Assembly (NCBI GenBank): GCA_910587835.1
Contig: CAJUNQ010000026.1
Location: forward strand, 1 to 30,947
Origin: an uncultured Oscillospiraceae bacterium
GTDB lineage: Bacteria > Bacillota > Clostridia > Oscillospirales > Acutalibacteraceae
Reading direction: 5' to 3'
DNA length: 30,947 bases
Program-made: the position numbers and the translations under genes
Notes under the pieces: generated by a model
The model's input: only the letters and a program-made list of their open reading frames with translations
What the model was told of the DNA's origin: nothing
Databases searched by the model: none
In this document: one piece after another, positions 6,147 through 14,164 of the stretch
How positions within the stretch are numbered: the stretch's first letter is position 1
How the letters are laid out: the number at the start of each line of letters is the position of its first letter

Positions 6147-7421
6147 TCAGCAGCCCTCGCAGGTCATCATGCGGATAATCTCCTTGTCGGTGGAGGCCAT
6201 GCCGTTGCGGGCCAGGGAGCACACGTTGAGAATGGTGGCCTCCACCCCTTTGGTGACAATGCCCTCGCCCCCAAAGAACTGGGCGTTGTGGCGCTGCATT
6301 TGCAGGCCCAGCAGACCCGCCTCCACTGCCGAGGCAATTTTTGCCGCGCAGCTGGGCTTGGCCCCGTCGCAGATCATCCCCGAGTTGATGGCCACCCCGT
6401 TGACAATGGTGTGGGCAATCTCACTCAGCCGCCCGCCCATCAGGTAGCAGACCCCCGCCGCAGCCCCGCACCCGGCGCTGGTGGCCCCGCAGTAGGCGGA
6501 GAGCTTGCCAATGCCCTCCTTCAGATGAATGGTGACCAGGTTGGACACCACCAGGGCCCGCAGCAGCTCCTGGCGGGAGGCCCCCATGTCTTCGGCGTAC
6601 ACAATCACCGGCAGAGACGCGGTGAGGCCCTGGTTGCCGCTGCCGGAGTTGATGACCACCGGCAGCTCGCAGCCGCTCATCCGGCTGTCGGACCCGGCGG
6701 CGGCCATAGCCTTGGCCCGGTTGTGCACCTGGTCCCCATAGGCGTCCAGCAGAATTCTGCCAATGCCCGCGCCCCATCTGCCGGTGAGGCCCTCTTGGGC
6801 CACGGCGGTGTTCAGGGCAATCTGCCGTTCCAAAGTGGGGGCCACCAGGTCCAGGTCCACCTGCCCGGCAAAGTCCACAATGCCCTCCACAGTCAGACCA
6901 CTGCAGGCTGTGGGCTCGGGGCCGGCCTCCTCATAGTCCTCCGCCGCCAGGGCCTCCCCGTCCCTCTCTACCCGAATGACATGGGTGTGGGAGCCGGCAA
7001 TCTCCACAAAGGCGCTGTGCTCTCCCGCCCGGACCGTGACCTGGATGTTCAGCAGCCACTCCCGCTGAGAGCAGCCCACGGCAATGGGGACCCTGTCCAG
7101 ATACCGGCGCACCCGGGCAATGTCCTCCTCTGTGGCCTCCGAGATCACCTCCAGCTTTCTGCCGGCCCTTCCCGCGGCAATACCGGCGGCTGCTGCGGCG
7201 GCAATGCCCCGCAGGCCCTGGGTGTGGGGCACCACCACGCTTTTCACGTTTTTCAGAATATTGGGGCTCACCAGCACCTGCACCTGCCGGGGCGGCTCCC
7301 CCAGGGTCTCTCGGGCAAGGGCGGCGGCATAGGCCACGGCAATGGGCTCGGTGCAGCCCATGGCGGGCACCAGCTCCTCCTTCAGAATGCGCGCATATTG
7401 GTCGAGCATTTCCTTTGTCAT
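6147..7421 (-). CDS. cyuA: L-cysteine desulfidase (CyuA/YhaM, UPF0597 family)
   Basis: This 424-aa protein starts at the ATG at 7421 with GAGGAGAG about 7 nt upstream, and is close to the family's usual length. Motifs include ELVPAMGCTEPIAVAYA (Cys23), VVINSGSGNQGLTASLPV, SAYCGATSAGCGAAAG, INSGMICDGAKPSCAAKIA and a final MMTCEGC. These belong to the serine-dehydratase-alpha-like family that uses an oxygen-sensitive 4Fe-4S cluster to split L-cysteine into pyruvate, ammonia and sulfide. The conserved cysteines are the likely cluster ligands. E. coli CyuA (YhaM) is the best-known relative. The gene is monocistronic and read from a promoter at 7748-7776 through a repeat-filled leader of about 320 nt. 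Related serine dehydratases are a less likely alternative. Confidence 0.9.
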   Translation of the reverse strand: MTKEMLDQYARILKEELVPAMGCTEPIAVAYAAALARETLGEPPRQVQVLVSPNILKNVKSVVVPHTQGLRGIAAAAAAGIAAGRAGRKLEVISEATEEDIARVRRYLDRVPIAVGCSQREWLLNIQVTVRAGEHSAFVEIAGSHTHVIRVERDGEALAAEDYEEAGPEPTACSGLTVEGIVDFAGQVDLDLVAPTLERQIALNTAVAQEGLTGRWGAGIGRILLDAYGDQVHNRAKAMAAAGSDSRMSGCELPVVINSGSGNQGLTASLPVIVYAEDMGASRQELLRALVVSNLVTIHLKEGIGKLSAYCGATSAGCGAAAGVCYLMGGRLSEIAHTIVNGVAINSGMICDGAKPSCAAKIASAVEAGLLGLQMQRHNAQFFGGEGIVTKGVEATILNVCSLARNGMASTDKEIIRMMTCEGC

Positions 7422-7473
7422 AGGGCACTCTCCTCACGTCCCCCGCCGGACCGGACCGGAGGGATGAATTTTG

Positions 7474-7488
7474 TCTGATTCAATCAGA
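7474..7488. promoter_or_regulatory. 15-bp palindrome in the cysteine desulfidase leader
   Basis: TCTGATT, one C, then AATCAGA form a perfect dyad 53 bp upstream of the start codon. It could be an operator or a small RNA hairpin. No regulator can be assigned. Confidence 0.45.
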
Positions 7489-7490
7489 AT

Positions 7491-7760
7491 TCTACTCGGA
7501 GAAGCGCTTCTCCTTGTGTTTGTCAGAACACATTATATCATAAATCTACTCGGAGAAGTCCGGTGCTTTTGCGTAGCAAAAGAGAAGCGCTTCGCGCTTC
7601 AGGGCTTCTCCTTGTGTTCGTCAGAACACATTATATCATAAATCTACTCGGAGAAGTCCGGTGCTGTGACTTGGCATCGCCAAGTCATGCGTAGCAAAAG
7701 AGAAGCGCTTCGCGCTTCAGGGCTTCTCCTTGTGTTCATCAGAACACATTATATCATATT
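7491..7760. repeat. Three tandem promoter-like repeats with variable hairpin inserts
   Basis: Each copy runs from TCTACTCGGAGAAG to GCTTCTCCTTGTGTT and on to CAGAACACATTATATCATA. The interior differs. Copy 1 has none, leaving the palindrome GGAGAAGCGCTTCTCC (7498-7513). Copy 2 has CTTTTGC/GCAAAAG (7566-7582) and GAAGCGC/GCGCTTC (7584-7600). Copy 3 adds TGACTTGGC/GCCAAGTCA (7667-7687), which replaces one arm of the first of these. All these hairpins have 3-nt loops. On the minus strand every copy reads TATGATATAATG followed by TGTTCTGA and AAGGAG. Confidence 0.85.
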
Positions 7761-7776
7761 TTGTCGAGAGTGGCAA
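7733..7776 (-). promoter_or_regulatory. Promoter and dyad operator of the cysteine desulfidase gene
   Basis: On the minus strand, TTGCCA (7771-7776) and TATAAT (7748-7753) are 17 bp apart. Just downstream, over the likely start site, is TGTTC-TGAT-GAACA (7733-7746), a perfect 5-bp dyad. The two other TATAAT copies (within 7491-7660) lack a recognisable -35, so this is the only complete promoter of the three. The same -10/dyad block recurs before the hemerythrin-fusion gene at 29365-29408. Confidence 0.75.
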
Positions 7777-8126
7777 GAGGCGGCTTGGGGGCTTTGCCCT
7801 TAAAAACTCTGCCGCCATGGAAAAGTCGGACGACGCTTTTCGGAACGCTTCACCAAAGCCTTGCTTACAAACGCCTCGTTTTTGACACTCCTGAGACGCG
7901 GCCTGTCCTACCGCGCATTTCATTTGATGCACGGCCAGGGGCCTTTCAAAGGCGGGCCGGCGCGTCCGCCTGCCTCTTCCAGGGCCCCGGTTCTTCCCCG
8001 GAGCAGCCGGATGATATCCCCCCTGCATAAAATCCGGGAAAGGGACGCTCCCCCTCCCCTGCCCGGAGACGGAAGCTCCCCTCTGTTTTCAGGTCGGCGG
8101 GCATGTTTCAAAAAGGAAATATGAGC
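7777..8126. other. Intergenic stretch with no recognised feature
   Basis: About 350 bp between the back-to-back promoters of the desulfidase and the signalling operon. Open frames on both strands are short, lack ribosome sites and resemble nothing known. Only minor inverted repeats such as GAAAAG/CTTTTC are visible. It may be decayed sequence. Confidence 0.5.
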
Positions 8127-8155
8127 TTGATTTTCTATGGAGTTTCCCTTATAAT
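8127..8155 (+). promoter_or_regulatory. Promoter of the signalling operon
   Basis: TTGATT (8127-8132) and TATAAT (8150-8155) are separated by 17 bp, giving a transcript start about 45 nt before the first gene. No promoter is evident inside the operon. Confidence 0.85.
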
Positions 8156-8208
8156 ATAGCCAAGTATGTTTGCTGAAAAATATCCTATCAAACAGGGAGG
8201 CAGTCAAA

Positions 8209-8574
8209 TTGCAAAAATGTATTTTAGTGGTGGACGACGATGAGATGAACCTGAGCAGGACCCGGATCATTCTGCGGAAGGACGGCTATGACGTGCTTTT
8301 GGCAACCTCGGGCATGGAGGCCCTGCACATGCTGAAGCGGCACCATGTGGACCTGGTTCTGCTGGACATTGAAATGCCCAAAATGAACGGCTTTGTCACC
8401 TTCCGCCGCATGAAGGAGCAGGTGGGAGAGGTTCCCGTCATCTTCCTCACCGCCTCCGGGCTGGAGGACGACGTGGTCAGCGCCATTCGGCTGGGAGCGG
8501 TGAACTACCTGAAAAAGCCCTTCGAGCCCCAGGAGCTGCTCAGGCGGGTCGCCTTGGAGCTGGAAAAGCAATGA
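8209..8574 (+). CDS. Single-domain response regulator (CheY-like receiver)
   Basis: This 121-aa protein consists of one receiver domain and nothing else. The start is TTG at 8209, 8 nt after AGGGAGG; an upstream TTG at 8170 has no ribosome site. The acidic pocket is D9-D11 in LVVDDDEMN, the phospho-acceptor is D53 in VLLDIEMP, and the switch Thr (FLTAS) and Lys (YLKKPF) are present. With no DNA-binding output it must act by protein contact or as a phosphate carrier. Its stop overlaps the next gene's ATG (ATGA), so it is translationally coupled to the Hpt-bearing hybrid kinase, whose Hpt domain is its likely phosphate source. Confidence 0.92.
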   Translation: MQKCILVVDDDEMNLSRTRIILRKDGYDVLLATSGMEALHMLKRHHVDLVLLDIEMPKMNGFVTFRRMKEQVGEVPVIFLTASGLEDDVVSAIRLGAVNYLKKPFEPQELLRRVALELEKQ

Positions 8575-11132
8575 GGGCGGACGAACGGACAGGCATGCAC
8601 CTGCTGCTGGCGGTGATTACCAGCGTCTTCAGCGGAATACTTAATTTTGTCACGGTTTTTATGGGGTGGGAGCTGTGGATTGTGCCCCTGATGGCCGCGG
8701 GCTGCTTGTGCGTGTGGGTCCTGCATATCGGCCGAATCGGCTCCAACACCCTGTACGAGACCCTGTGCGGCGGGCTGCTGCTGCTGCAATTCTTCTTTTT
8801 CAGCGTGCACGAGACCAGCCTTTTCGACATTCCCGCTATGGCCGGCATTATGGTCTTCTCGCTGTTTGTGCTCAACCAAAAATGGATTCTCCACGCCACG
8901 GCCGCCCTGTATGTGCTGGCGATGCTGTACCACGCCTTTATTCTGGGCACCATCACCCCCGCTATGGAGCCTCAGGACCTTTTGCGCCTGGCTTTGGGGG
9001 CCCTGGTGGTGTTTGGGGGCACGTCCCTGGCCCGATACTGGATTAACCGGCGCATGGCCCAGAAGAAGTGGTATGAGGGCCTGTTTGAGGAGATGCGCAC
9101 CGTGGAAAAGCAGAACGCCGTGTTTTTGTCCAATGTGTCCCACGAGCTGCGCACCCCCATCAACATGGTCATCGGCATCAGCGAGGTGGCCCTGGGCAAA
9201 GAGCTGGCCCCGGACGTCCGCTCGGACGTGTCCTCTATCGAGCTGGCGGGAAAGCGCCTGTCCAGCCAGATTAACAACATGCTGGACTACACCGAGATTG
9301 TGGCCGGCACCCTGACCCCCGCCAAGGAGGAGTATATGATCACCTCGGTGCTCAACGACGTGATCACCTCCACCGCCCTGCAGACCAACCGCCAGCACCT
9401 GGAGCTGGTGTTTGACATTGACCCCAAGGTGCCCGCCGTTCTCATTGGCGACGCGGAGAAAATCTCTCATGTGCTGAAGATTCTGGTGGAGAACTCCATT
9501 AAGTTCACCGAGCAGGGCGGCGTGAACGTCCGCATCGGATACCGTCAGGAGGCGTATGGGGTCAACCTGGTCATTGACATCCACGACACCGGCATCGGCA
9601 TGACCGACGCCCAGCTCACCAAAATGTACGACGACTTTTACCAGGCGGACAGCGGCAGCAGCCGCTTTGCGGGGGGCCTGGGGCTGGGGCTTCCCATTGC
9701 CCGGGGGCTTCTCAACGCCATGGGGGGCTTCATTCATTTTTCCAGCAAAACCAAGGAGGGCCTGCACGCCCACATTGTCATCCCCCAGAAGGTGGTGGAC
9801 CGGCGTCCCTGCATTGCCCTGAACCACGCGGACCAGCTGTGCATCGGGTGTCTGTTTAAGCCCGACAAATATACCAGCGACGAGGTGAAGGGCTATTACG
9901 ACGGGCTGATTCTCAGCCTGATGCAAGGGCTGGGCGTCAAGGGCTATCAGGCCCACAATTTTGAGGGGCTGCTACGGCTGCAGCGCAGCTATGCCCTCAC
10001 CCATGTGTTCATCACGCAGCCGGACTACGAGGAGAACCGGGCATACTTTGAGGACCTGGCCCAGACCCAGCGGGTGATTGTGATTGCGGACAGGGATTTC
10101 GCCCCGGACAGCGAAAGCGGGCTGCTGGTAATCCACAAGCCCTTCTCCGCCCTTTCCGTGGCCAACCTGCTTAACGGCGAGCTGAGCGAGCGGGGCTTTG
10201 CCGAGGACCAGGCCGCGGGCCGCAGGCCCTTTACCTGCGTGGGCGTGCGCGCCCTGGCCGTGGACGACGAGGAGATGAACCTGGTGGTGGCAAAGGGCGT
10301 GCTGGGCGCCTATGGCATTGAGGTTGAGACCTGCCTGAGCGGCAGAGAGGCCCTGGCCCTTTGCGAAAGCGAGAGCTATGACATCATCTTTTTGGACCAC
10401 ATGATGCCCGGCTTTGACGGGGTGGAGACCCTCAAGCGCATCCGCGAGCTGCGGGAGGGCATGTATCAGGACCTGCCGGTGATTGCCCTGACCGCCAACA
10501 CCGTCAGCGGCGCGCGGGAGATGTTCCGCAACGAGGGCTTTACCGAGTTTGTCCCCAAGCCCATCGAGCGCACGGTGCTGGAACGGGTGCTGCGCAAGGC
10601 GCTGCCCAAAAGCTGCATTCAATACAGCCAGAGCCCCGGCCAGGACCCGGCCCTTCCGGACGCCGCCGCCGGGGACGGTCTTTTGCAAGCCCCCCCTCCC
10701 GCCCCTGTGAAGGCGGAGGAGAAGCCCGCCGGGCCCGCAGCGGACGCCGCCCCGAAGGCGGAGCCCCAGGCTCAGGCCTCTCCCTTTGGGGCCCTGGCCC
10801 AGGCCGGGGTCAATGTGCAGCTGGGGCTGGACTACTGCGCCGGAGACGAGGACTTTTACCGGGAGATGCTGGGGATGTTCTCCGGCCAGGGCCAGGCCAA
10901 GCGGGAGGAAATTGCCGCGCTGTATGAAAGCGGCGACTGGCCCGAGTACGCCGTGAAGGTCCACGCCTTAAAAAGCACCTCTCTCACCATTGGGGCCGAG
11001 GCGCTCTCCGCCCAGGCAAAGGAGCTGGAGCTGGCCGGGAAAAGAGGCGACGGGGACTTTATCCGGGAACGCCACCCCGCCCTGCTGCAGGCCCACGCCC
11101 AGCTGTGCGGCCAGATTGCCGGCATCTTGTAA
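8571..11132 (+). CDS. Hybrid sensor histidine kinase with pseudo-receiver, receiver and Hpt domains
   Basis: This 853-aa protein starts at the ATG at 8571, overlapping the regulator's stop. Residues ~8-155 hold about five or six membrane spans with no large outside domain, suggesting a signal sensed within the membrane. A coiled coil leads into HisKA with H191 (FLSNVSHELRTPIN). The ATPase follows (ENSIKFTEQGG, DTGIGM, GGLGLGLPIARGL). Residues ~415-540 look like a degenerate receiver that lacks the Asp but keeps KPF. A full receiver has D609 (FLDHMMPGFDG). After a Pro/Ala-rich linker of about 60 residues comes an Hpt domain with H798 (VHALKSTSLTIGA). All sites for a His-Asp-His relay are intact, and the final acceptor is plausibly the 121-aa regulator upstream. 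Confidence 0.93.
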   Translation: MRADERTGMHLLLAVITSVFSGILNFVTVFMGWELWIVPLMAAGCLCVWVLHIGRIGSNTLYETLCGGLLLLQFFFFSVHETSLFDIPAMAGIMVFSLFVLNQKWILHATAALYVLAMLYHAFILGTITPAMEPQDLLRLALGALVVFGGTSLARYWINRRMAQKKWYEGLFEEMRTVEKQNAVFLSNVSHELRTPINMVIGISEVALGKELAPDVRSDVSSIELAGKRLSSQINNMLDYTEIVAGTLTPAKEEYMITSVLNDVITSTALQTNRQHLELVFDIDPKVPAVLIGDAEKISHVLKILVENSIKFTEQGGVNVRIGYRQEAYGVNLVIDIHDTGIGMTDAQLTKMYDDFYQADSGSSRFAGGLGLGLPIARGLLNAMGGFIHFSSKTKEGLHAHIVIPQKVVDRRPCIALNHADQLCIGCLFKPDKYTSDEVKGYYDGLILSLMQGLGVKGYQAHNFEGLLRLQRSYALTHVFITQPDYEENRAYFEDLAQTQRVIVIADRDFAPDSESGLLVIHKPFSALSVANLLNGELSERGFAEDQAAGRRPFTCVGVRALAVDDEEMNLVVAKGVLGAYGIEVETCLSGREALALCESESYDIIFLDHMMPGFDGVETLKRIRELREGMYQDLPVIALTANTVSGAREMFRNEGFTEFVPKPIERTVLERVLRKALPKSCIQYSQSPGQDPALPDAAAGDGLLQAPPPAPVKAEEKPAGPAADAAPKAEPQAQASPFGALAQAGVNVQLGLDYCAGDEDFYREMLGMFSGQGQAKREEIAALYESGDWPEYAVKVHALKSTSLTIGAEALSAQAKELELAGKRGDGDFIRERHPALLQAHAQLCGQIAGIL

Positions 11133-11181
11133 CAGGCCCCTGCCGGCCCTGAATACCGTGTTGAAAGGGATGTAAGACTGT

Positions 11182-13881
11182 GTGATTAAAAAATGGTTTG
11201 AGATTATCAACGACCACCGCATCAGCCTGCGCGACCGGATGTTCCGGCTGGTAACCGTCACCTGCATGGCCGCGCTGATGCTCATCATGCCCATGGGCAG
11301 AAATATCTGGAACATTCTGGTGCTGGCAGTCAGCCTGGCTGCTATGGGGCTCATTGTCAAGCTCAGCATCCAAAAGGAGCGCATTCAAACCGGGGCCACG
11401 GCCATCACCGTTTTGCTGCTTCTGCTGTTTCCCGTCAGCTTTTTCTCGGCGGGCGGGTTTTACAGCGGGGTGCCGGAGTGGTTCATCTTCTGCTTCATCT
11501 ATGTCTGCCTCACCCTGCGGGGCCGGCGCATGGCCGTGTTTTTTGTGCTGTGCATGGCAGAAACCCTGCTGTGCTATGCCGCCGCCTTTTATTTTCCCCA
11601 GCTGGCCGCTCGAAGCACCCAGCAGACCTCTTTTTTCGATTCCGCCTTATCCGTTATCATGGTGGGCTTTCTCACCAGCGTGCTGCTCATGTTTCTTAAC
11701 CGGATGTATGAGGAGGAGAACAAGCTCTCTCAGCAGCAGAAAAAGGAGATTGAGGAGCTCAACCGGGCGGAAAACCACTTTTTTTCCAGCATGAGCCACG
11801 AAATCCGCACCCCCATCAACACCATCATCGGGCTCAACGAGATCATTCTGCGGGGGGACATTCCCGAGGACGTGGCCGAGAACGCCAGAAATATCCAGGG
11901 GGCCAGCAAGCTGCTGCTCACCCTGATTAACGACACCCTGGACCTGTCCAAAATCAAGTCGGGCAAAATGGAGATTGTCAACGTCTCTTACGAGACCGGG
12001 GCCCTCTTCTCTGAAATTGTCAACATGATCTGGATTAAGGCCAAGGAGAAGGGGCTGGAATTCCGGCTGCATGTAGACTCCTCTATCCCCAGTATGCTCT
12101 GCGGCGACGAGGTGCGCATCAAGCAGATTCTGATCAACCTGCTGAACAACGCGGTAAAGTATACCAGCGAGGGCTCGGTCACCCTGTCGGTGCGGTGCGA
12201 ACGCCAGGCCCTGAACCGGGTGCGGGTGTGGTATTCTGTAGAAGACACCGGCCAGGGGGTGAAGAAGGAGAACATCCCCTACATCTTCAACGCCTTCCGC
12301 CGGGTGGACGAGGAGCGCAACCGCTTTATCGAGGGCACCGGGCTGGGGCTCAGCATTGTGCAGCAGCTGGTGGAGATGATGGGCGGCGAAATCAGCGTGA
12401 ACAGCGTTTACACCAAGGGCTCCACCTTTATTGTCCGGCTGGACCAGGACATTGTGGACGAGCGGGAGCTGGGCGCCTTTACCCTGGCCTCCCGGGCCAA
12501 AAGCCACGAGGGCGACCAGTATAAGCAGAGCTTTGAGGCCCCGGACGCCCATATCCTCATTGTGGACGACAACGACATGAACCTGATGGTGGTAAGCAAG
12601 CTGCTGAAGGACACGAAAATTCAGATTGACACCGCCAGCAGCGGCCCCGAGTGCCTGCGCCTGACCCAGAACCACCGCTACGACTGCATTCTTATGGACC
12701 ATATGATGCCGGAGATGGACGGCATCCAGTGCCTGCACGCCCTGCGGGCCCAGCCTGTGGGCCTGTGCCAGGACGTGCCCGTGGTGGCCCTTACCGCCAA
12801 CGCGGGCAGCGACAACCAGCAGCTCTACCGCAAAGAGGGCTTCAGCGGCTACCTGGCAAAGCCGGTCAGCGGCGCGCTGCTGGAGGCGGCTGTGCTGAGC
12901 ATTCTGCCCAAGGAGCTGGTCCGCATCAACGAGGAGGCCAGCCAGTCGGACATTGAAAAGGACATTCTGATTTTCGAGCAGGTAAAGCGGCGCTCCATTC
13001 TGGTCACCACCGACAGCGTGTGCGACCTGCCCGGCTCTTTGAAAAGAAAGTTCGGCATTGCCGTGTGCCCCTACTATGTGTGCACAGACGAGGGTCGCTT
13101 TTTAGACGAGCAGGAGCTGAAGGCGGACGAGCTGCTGATGCACATGGCGGAGGGCCGCACCGGCTTCTCTCAGGCCCCGGAGGTGGAGGACTATGAGCGG
13201 TTTTTCGCCGGCAAGCTCACCGAGGCCCAAAACGTGGTGCACATCACCATGGCAAAGCATGTGAGCGCGGGGTATCAAAACGCCTGCGAGGCGGCCAAGT
13301 CCTTTGAGAACGTCACGGTCATCGACTCGGGGCATCTCTCAAGCAGCATGGGGCTGATGGTGCTGTGCGCGGCCTACATGGCGGAGCGCCACGCCGCCAA
13401 AGAGGAGATCGCGGCCGCCCTTGAGCGGATGAAGCGCTTCATCTCCTCGGCCTTTATTATCAACGACACCTCCATGCTCCGCCAGGCCGGGCGGCTCTCC
13501 AAGCATATCCAGGTGCTCTGCGACTCGCTGCTGCTGCACCCGGTGCTGGTGCTGAGAAAGTCCCGCATGGCGGTGGGGGGCATGAAAATGGGGGGCTTTG
13601 CCCGCACGGCGAAAAGCTATGTCCGGCAGCTGCTGCTGGACACCCGGAACATTGACCGGCGCATTCTGTTCATCACCTACTGCGGCATGGATGAAAATAA
13701 GCTGCGGTATATTCAGGAGCTGGTAAAGCAATACTGTCCCTTCGAGCGGGTCTACCTGCAAAAGGCCTCCTCGGCCATTGCCAGCAACTGCGGCCCGGGC
13801 TCCTTCGGCCTGCTGTTTATGCGAAGGGACGACGCCGACGCCTCCTTCTTCCAGGCGCCGGACCAGGAGGAAGCCGGTTAG
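11182..13881 (+). CDS. Hybrid histidine kinase-receiver fused to a C-terminal DegV (fatty-acid-binding) domain
   Basis: This 899-aa protein starts at GTG 11182, the first possible start after an in-frame TAA at 11173 and about 12 nt after AAAGGGA; it lies 49 bp after the previous gene. Residues ~20-175 hold about five or six membrane spans, then a coiled coil. HisKA carries H206 (FFSSMSHEIRTPIN). The ATPase has LLNNAVKYTSEG, VEDTGQGV and GTGLGLSIV. The receiver has D506 (LMDHMMPEMDG) and the Lys in YLAKPV. Residues ~604-893 form a DegV/EDD domain: ILVTTDSVCDLP, GFSQAPEVEDYE, VTVIDSGHLSSSMG, INDTSMLRQAGRLS and HPVLVLRKSRMAVGG. Stand-alone DegV/FakB proteins bind fatty acids and present them to FakA kinase. 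There is no Hpt here, so output may pass through the Hpt of the preceding kinase. What the DegV part does here is inference. Confidence 0.93.
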   Translation: MIKKWFEIINDHRISLRDRMFRLVTVTCMAALMLIMPMGRNIWNILVLAVSLAAMGLIVKLSIQKERIQTGATAITVLLLLLFPVSFFSAGGFYSGVPEWFIFCFIYVCLTLRGRRMAVFFVLCMAETLLCYAAAFYFPQLAARSTQQTSFFDSALSVIMVGFLTSVLLMFLNRMYEEENKLSQQQKKEIEELNRAENHFFSSMSHEIRTPINTIIGLNEIILRGDIPEDVAENARNIQGASKLLLTLINDTLDLSKIKSGKMEIVNVSYETGALFSEIVNMIWIKAKEKGLEFRLHVDSSIPSMLCGDEVRIKQILINLLNNAVKYTSEGSVTLSVRCERQALNRVRVWYSVEDTGQGVKKENIPYIFNAFRRVDEERNRFIEGTGLGLSIVQQLVEMMGGEISVNSVYTKGSTFIVRLDQDIVDERELGAFTLASRAKSHEGDQYKQSFEAPDAHILIVDDNDMNLMVVSKLLKDTKIQIDTASSGPECLRLTQNHRYDCILMDHMMPEMDGIQCLHALRAQPVGLCQDVPVVALTANAGSDNQQLYRKEGFSGYLAKPVSGALLEAAVLSILPKELVRINEEASQSDIEKDILIFEQVKRRSILVTTDSVCDLPGSLKRKFGIAVCPYYVCTDEGRFLDEQELKADELLMHMAEGRTGFSQAPEVEDYERFFAGKLTEAQNVVHITMAKHVSAGYQNACEAAKSFENVTVIDSGHLSSSMGLMVLCAAYMAERHAAKEEIAAALERMKRFISSAFIINDTSMLRQAGRLSKHIQVLCDSLLLHPVLVLRKSRMAVGGMKMGGFARTAKSYVRQLLLDTRNIDRRILFITYCGMDENKLRYIQELVKQYCPFERVYLQKASSAIASNCGPGSFGLLFMRRDDADASFFQAPDQEEAG

Positions 13882-14077
13882 GGCTTGGTTGAAAACAGAG
13901 AAAACGACGTATTTTTGCCCAGCAGGGCCTGTAGCAACGAAGAAAGCCGAGAGCTGCGCACGGCTCCCCGGCAAATCCTCCGGCTGGCGGTTTTTTTGAC
14001 GCGGAAGGGGTCCGCTTTCGATGTTCGCTTTGCGAAACCGGGCAAAAAACGGCGTTTTCCATTTGTCAACCAAGCCC
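13879..14077. repeat. MITE-like inverted-repeat element beginning at the kinase stop codon
   Basis: The left arm 13881-13920 (GGGCTTGGTTGA ... TTTTTGCCC) and the right arm 14040-14077 (GGGCAAAAAACGGCG ... CAACCAAGCCC) are about 85% complementary, enclosing about 119 bp with no gene. The left end, TAGGGCTTGGTT, supplies the TAG stop codon of the DegV-fusion kinase. Related left ends occur at 17210 and 17392, the first again supplying a TAG stop. Target-site duplications are not evident. Confidence 0.65.
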
Positions 14078-14085
14078 CGGGCTCA

Positions 14086-14125
14086 GGGGAAAGCGCAGGC
14101 GGACCTGCCGCGCTTTCCCCTTTTT
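14086..14125 (+). terminator. Rho-independent terminator of the signalling operon
   Basis: GGGGAAAGCGC (14086-14096) pairs perfectly with GCGCTTTCCCC (14110-14120) and is followed by TTTTT. It lies 204 bp after the last gene, just beyond the inverted-repeat element. Confidence 0.9.
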
Positions 14126-14164
14126 GCTAGAGTCAGTTTAATAAACAGAGGAATGCCGGATTTT

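Noticed and set aside
7717..7760. A repeated small frame, MCSDEHKE..., also seen at about 29380
   Set aside because: Its ATG lies inside the TATAAT box, so a transcript from that promoter would not contain it. The conservation is explained by the promoter and dyad.
13879..14077. Calling the inverted-repeat element an insertion sequence
   Set aside because: It is under 200 bp, encodes no transposase and shows no clear target duplication, so repeat or MITE-like is as far as the sequence goes.
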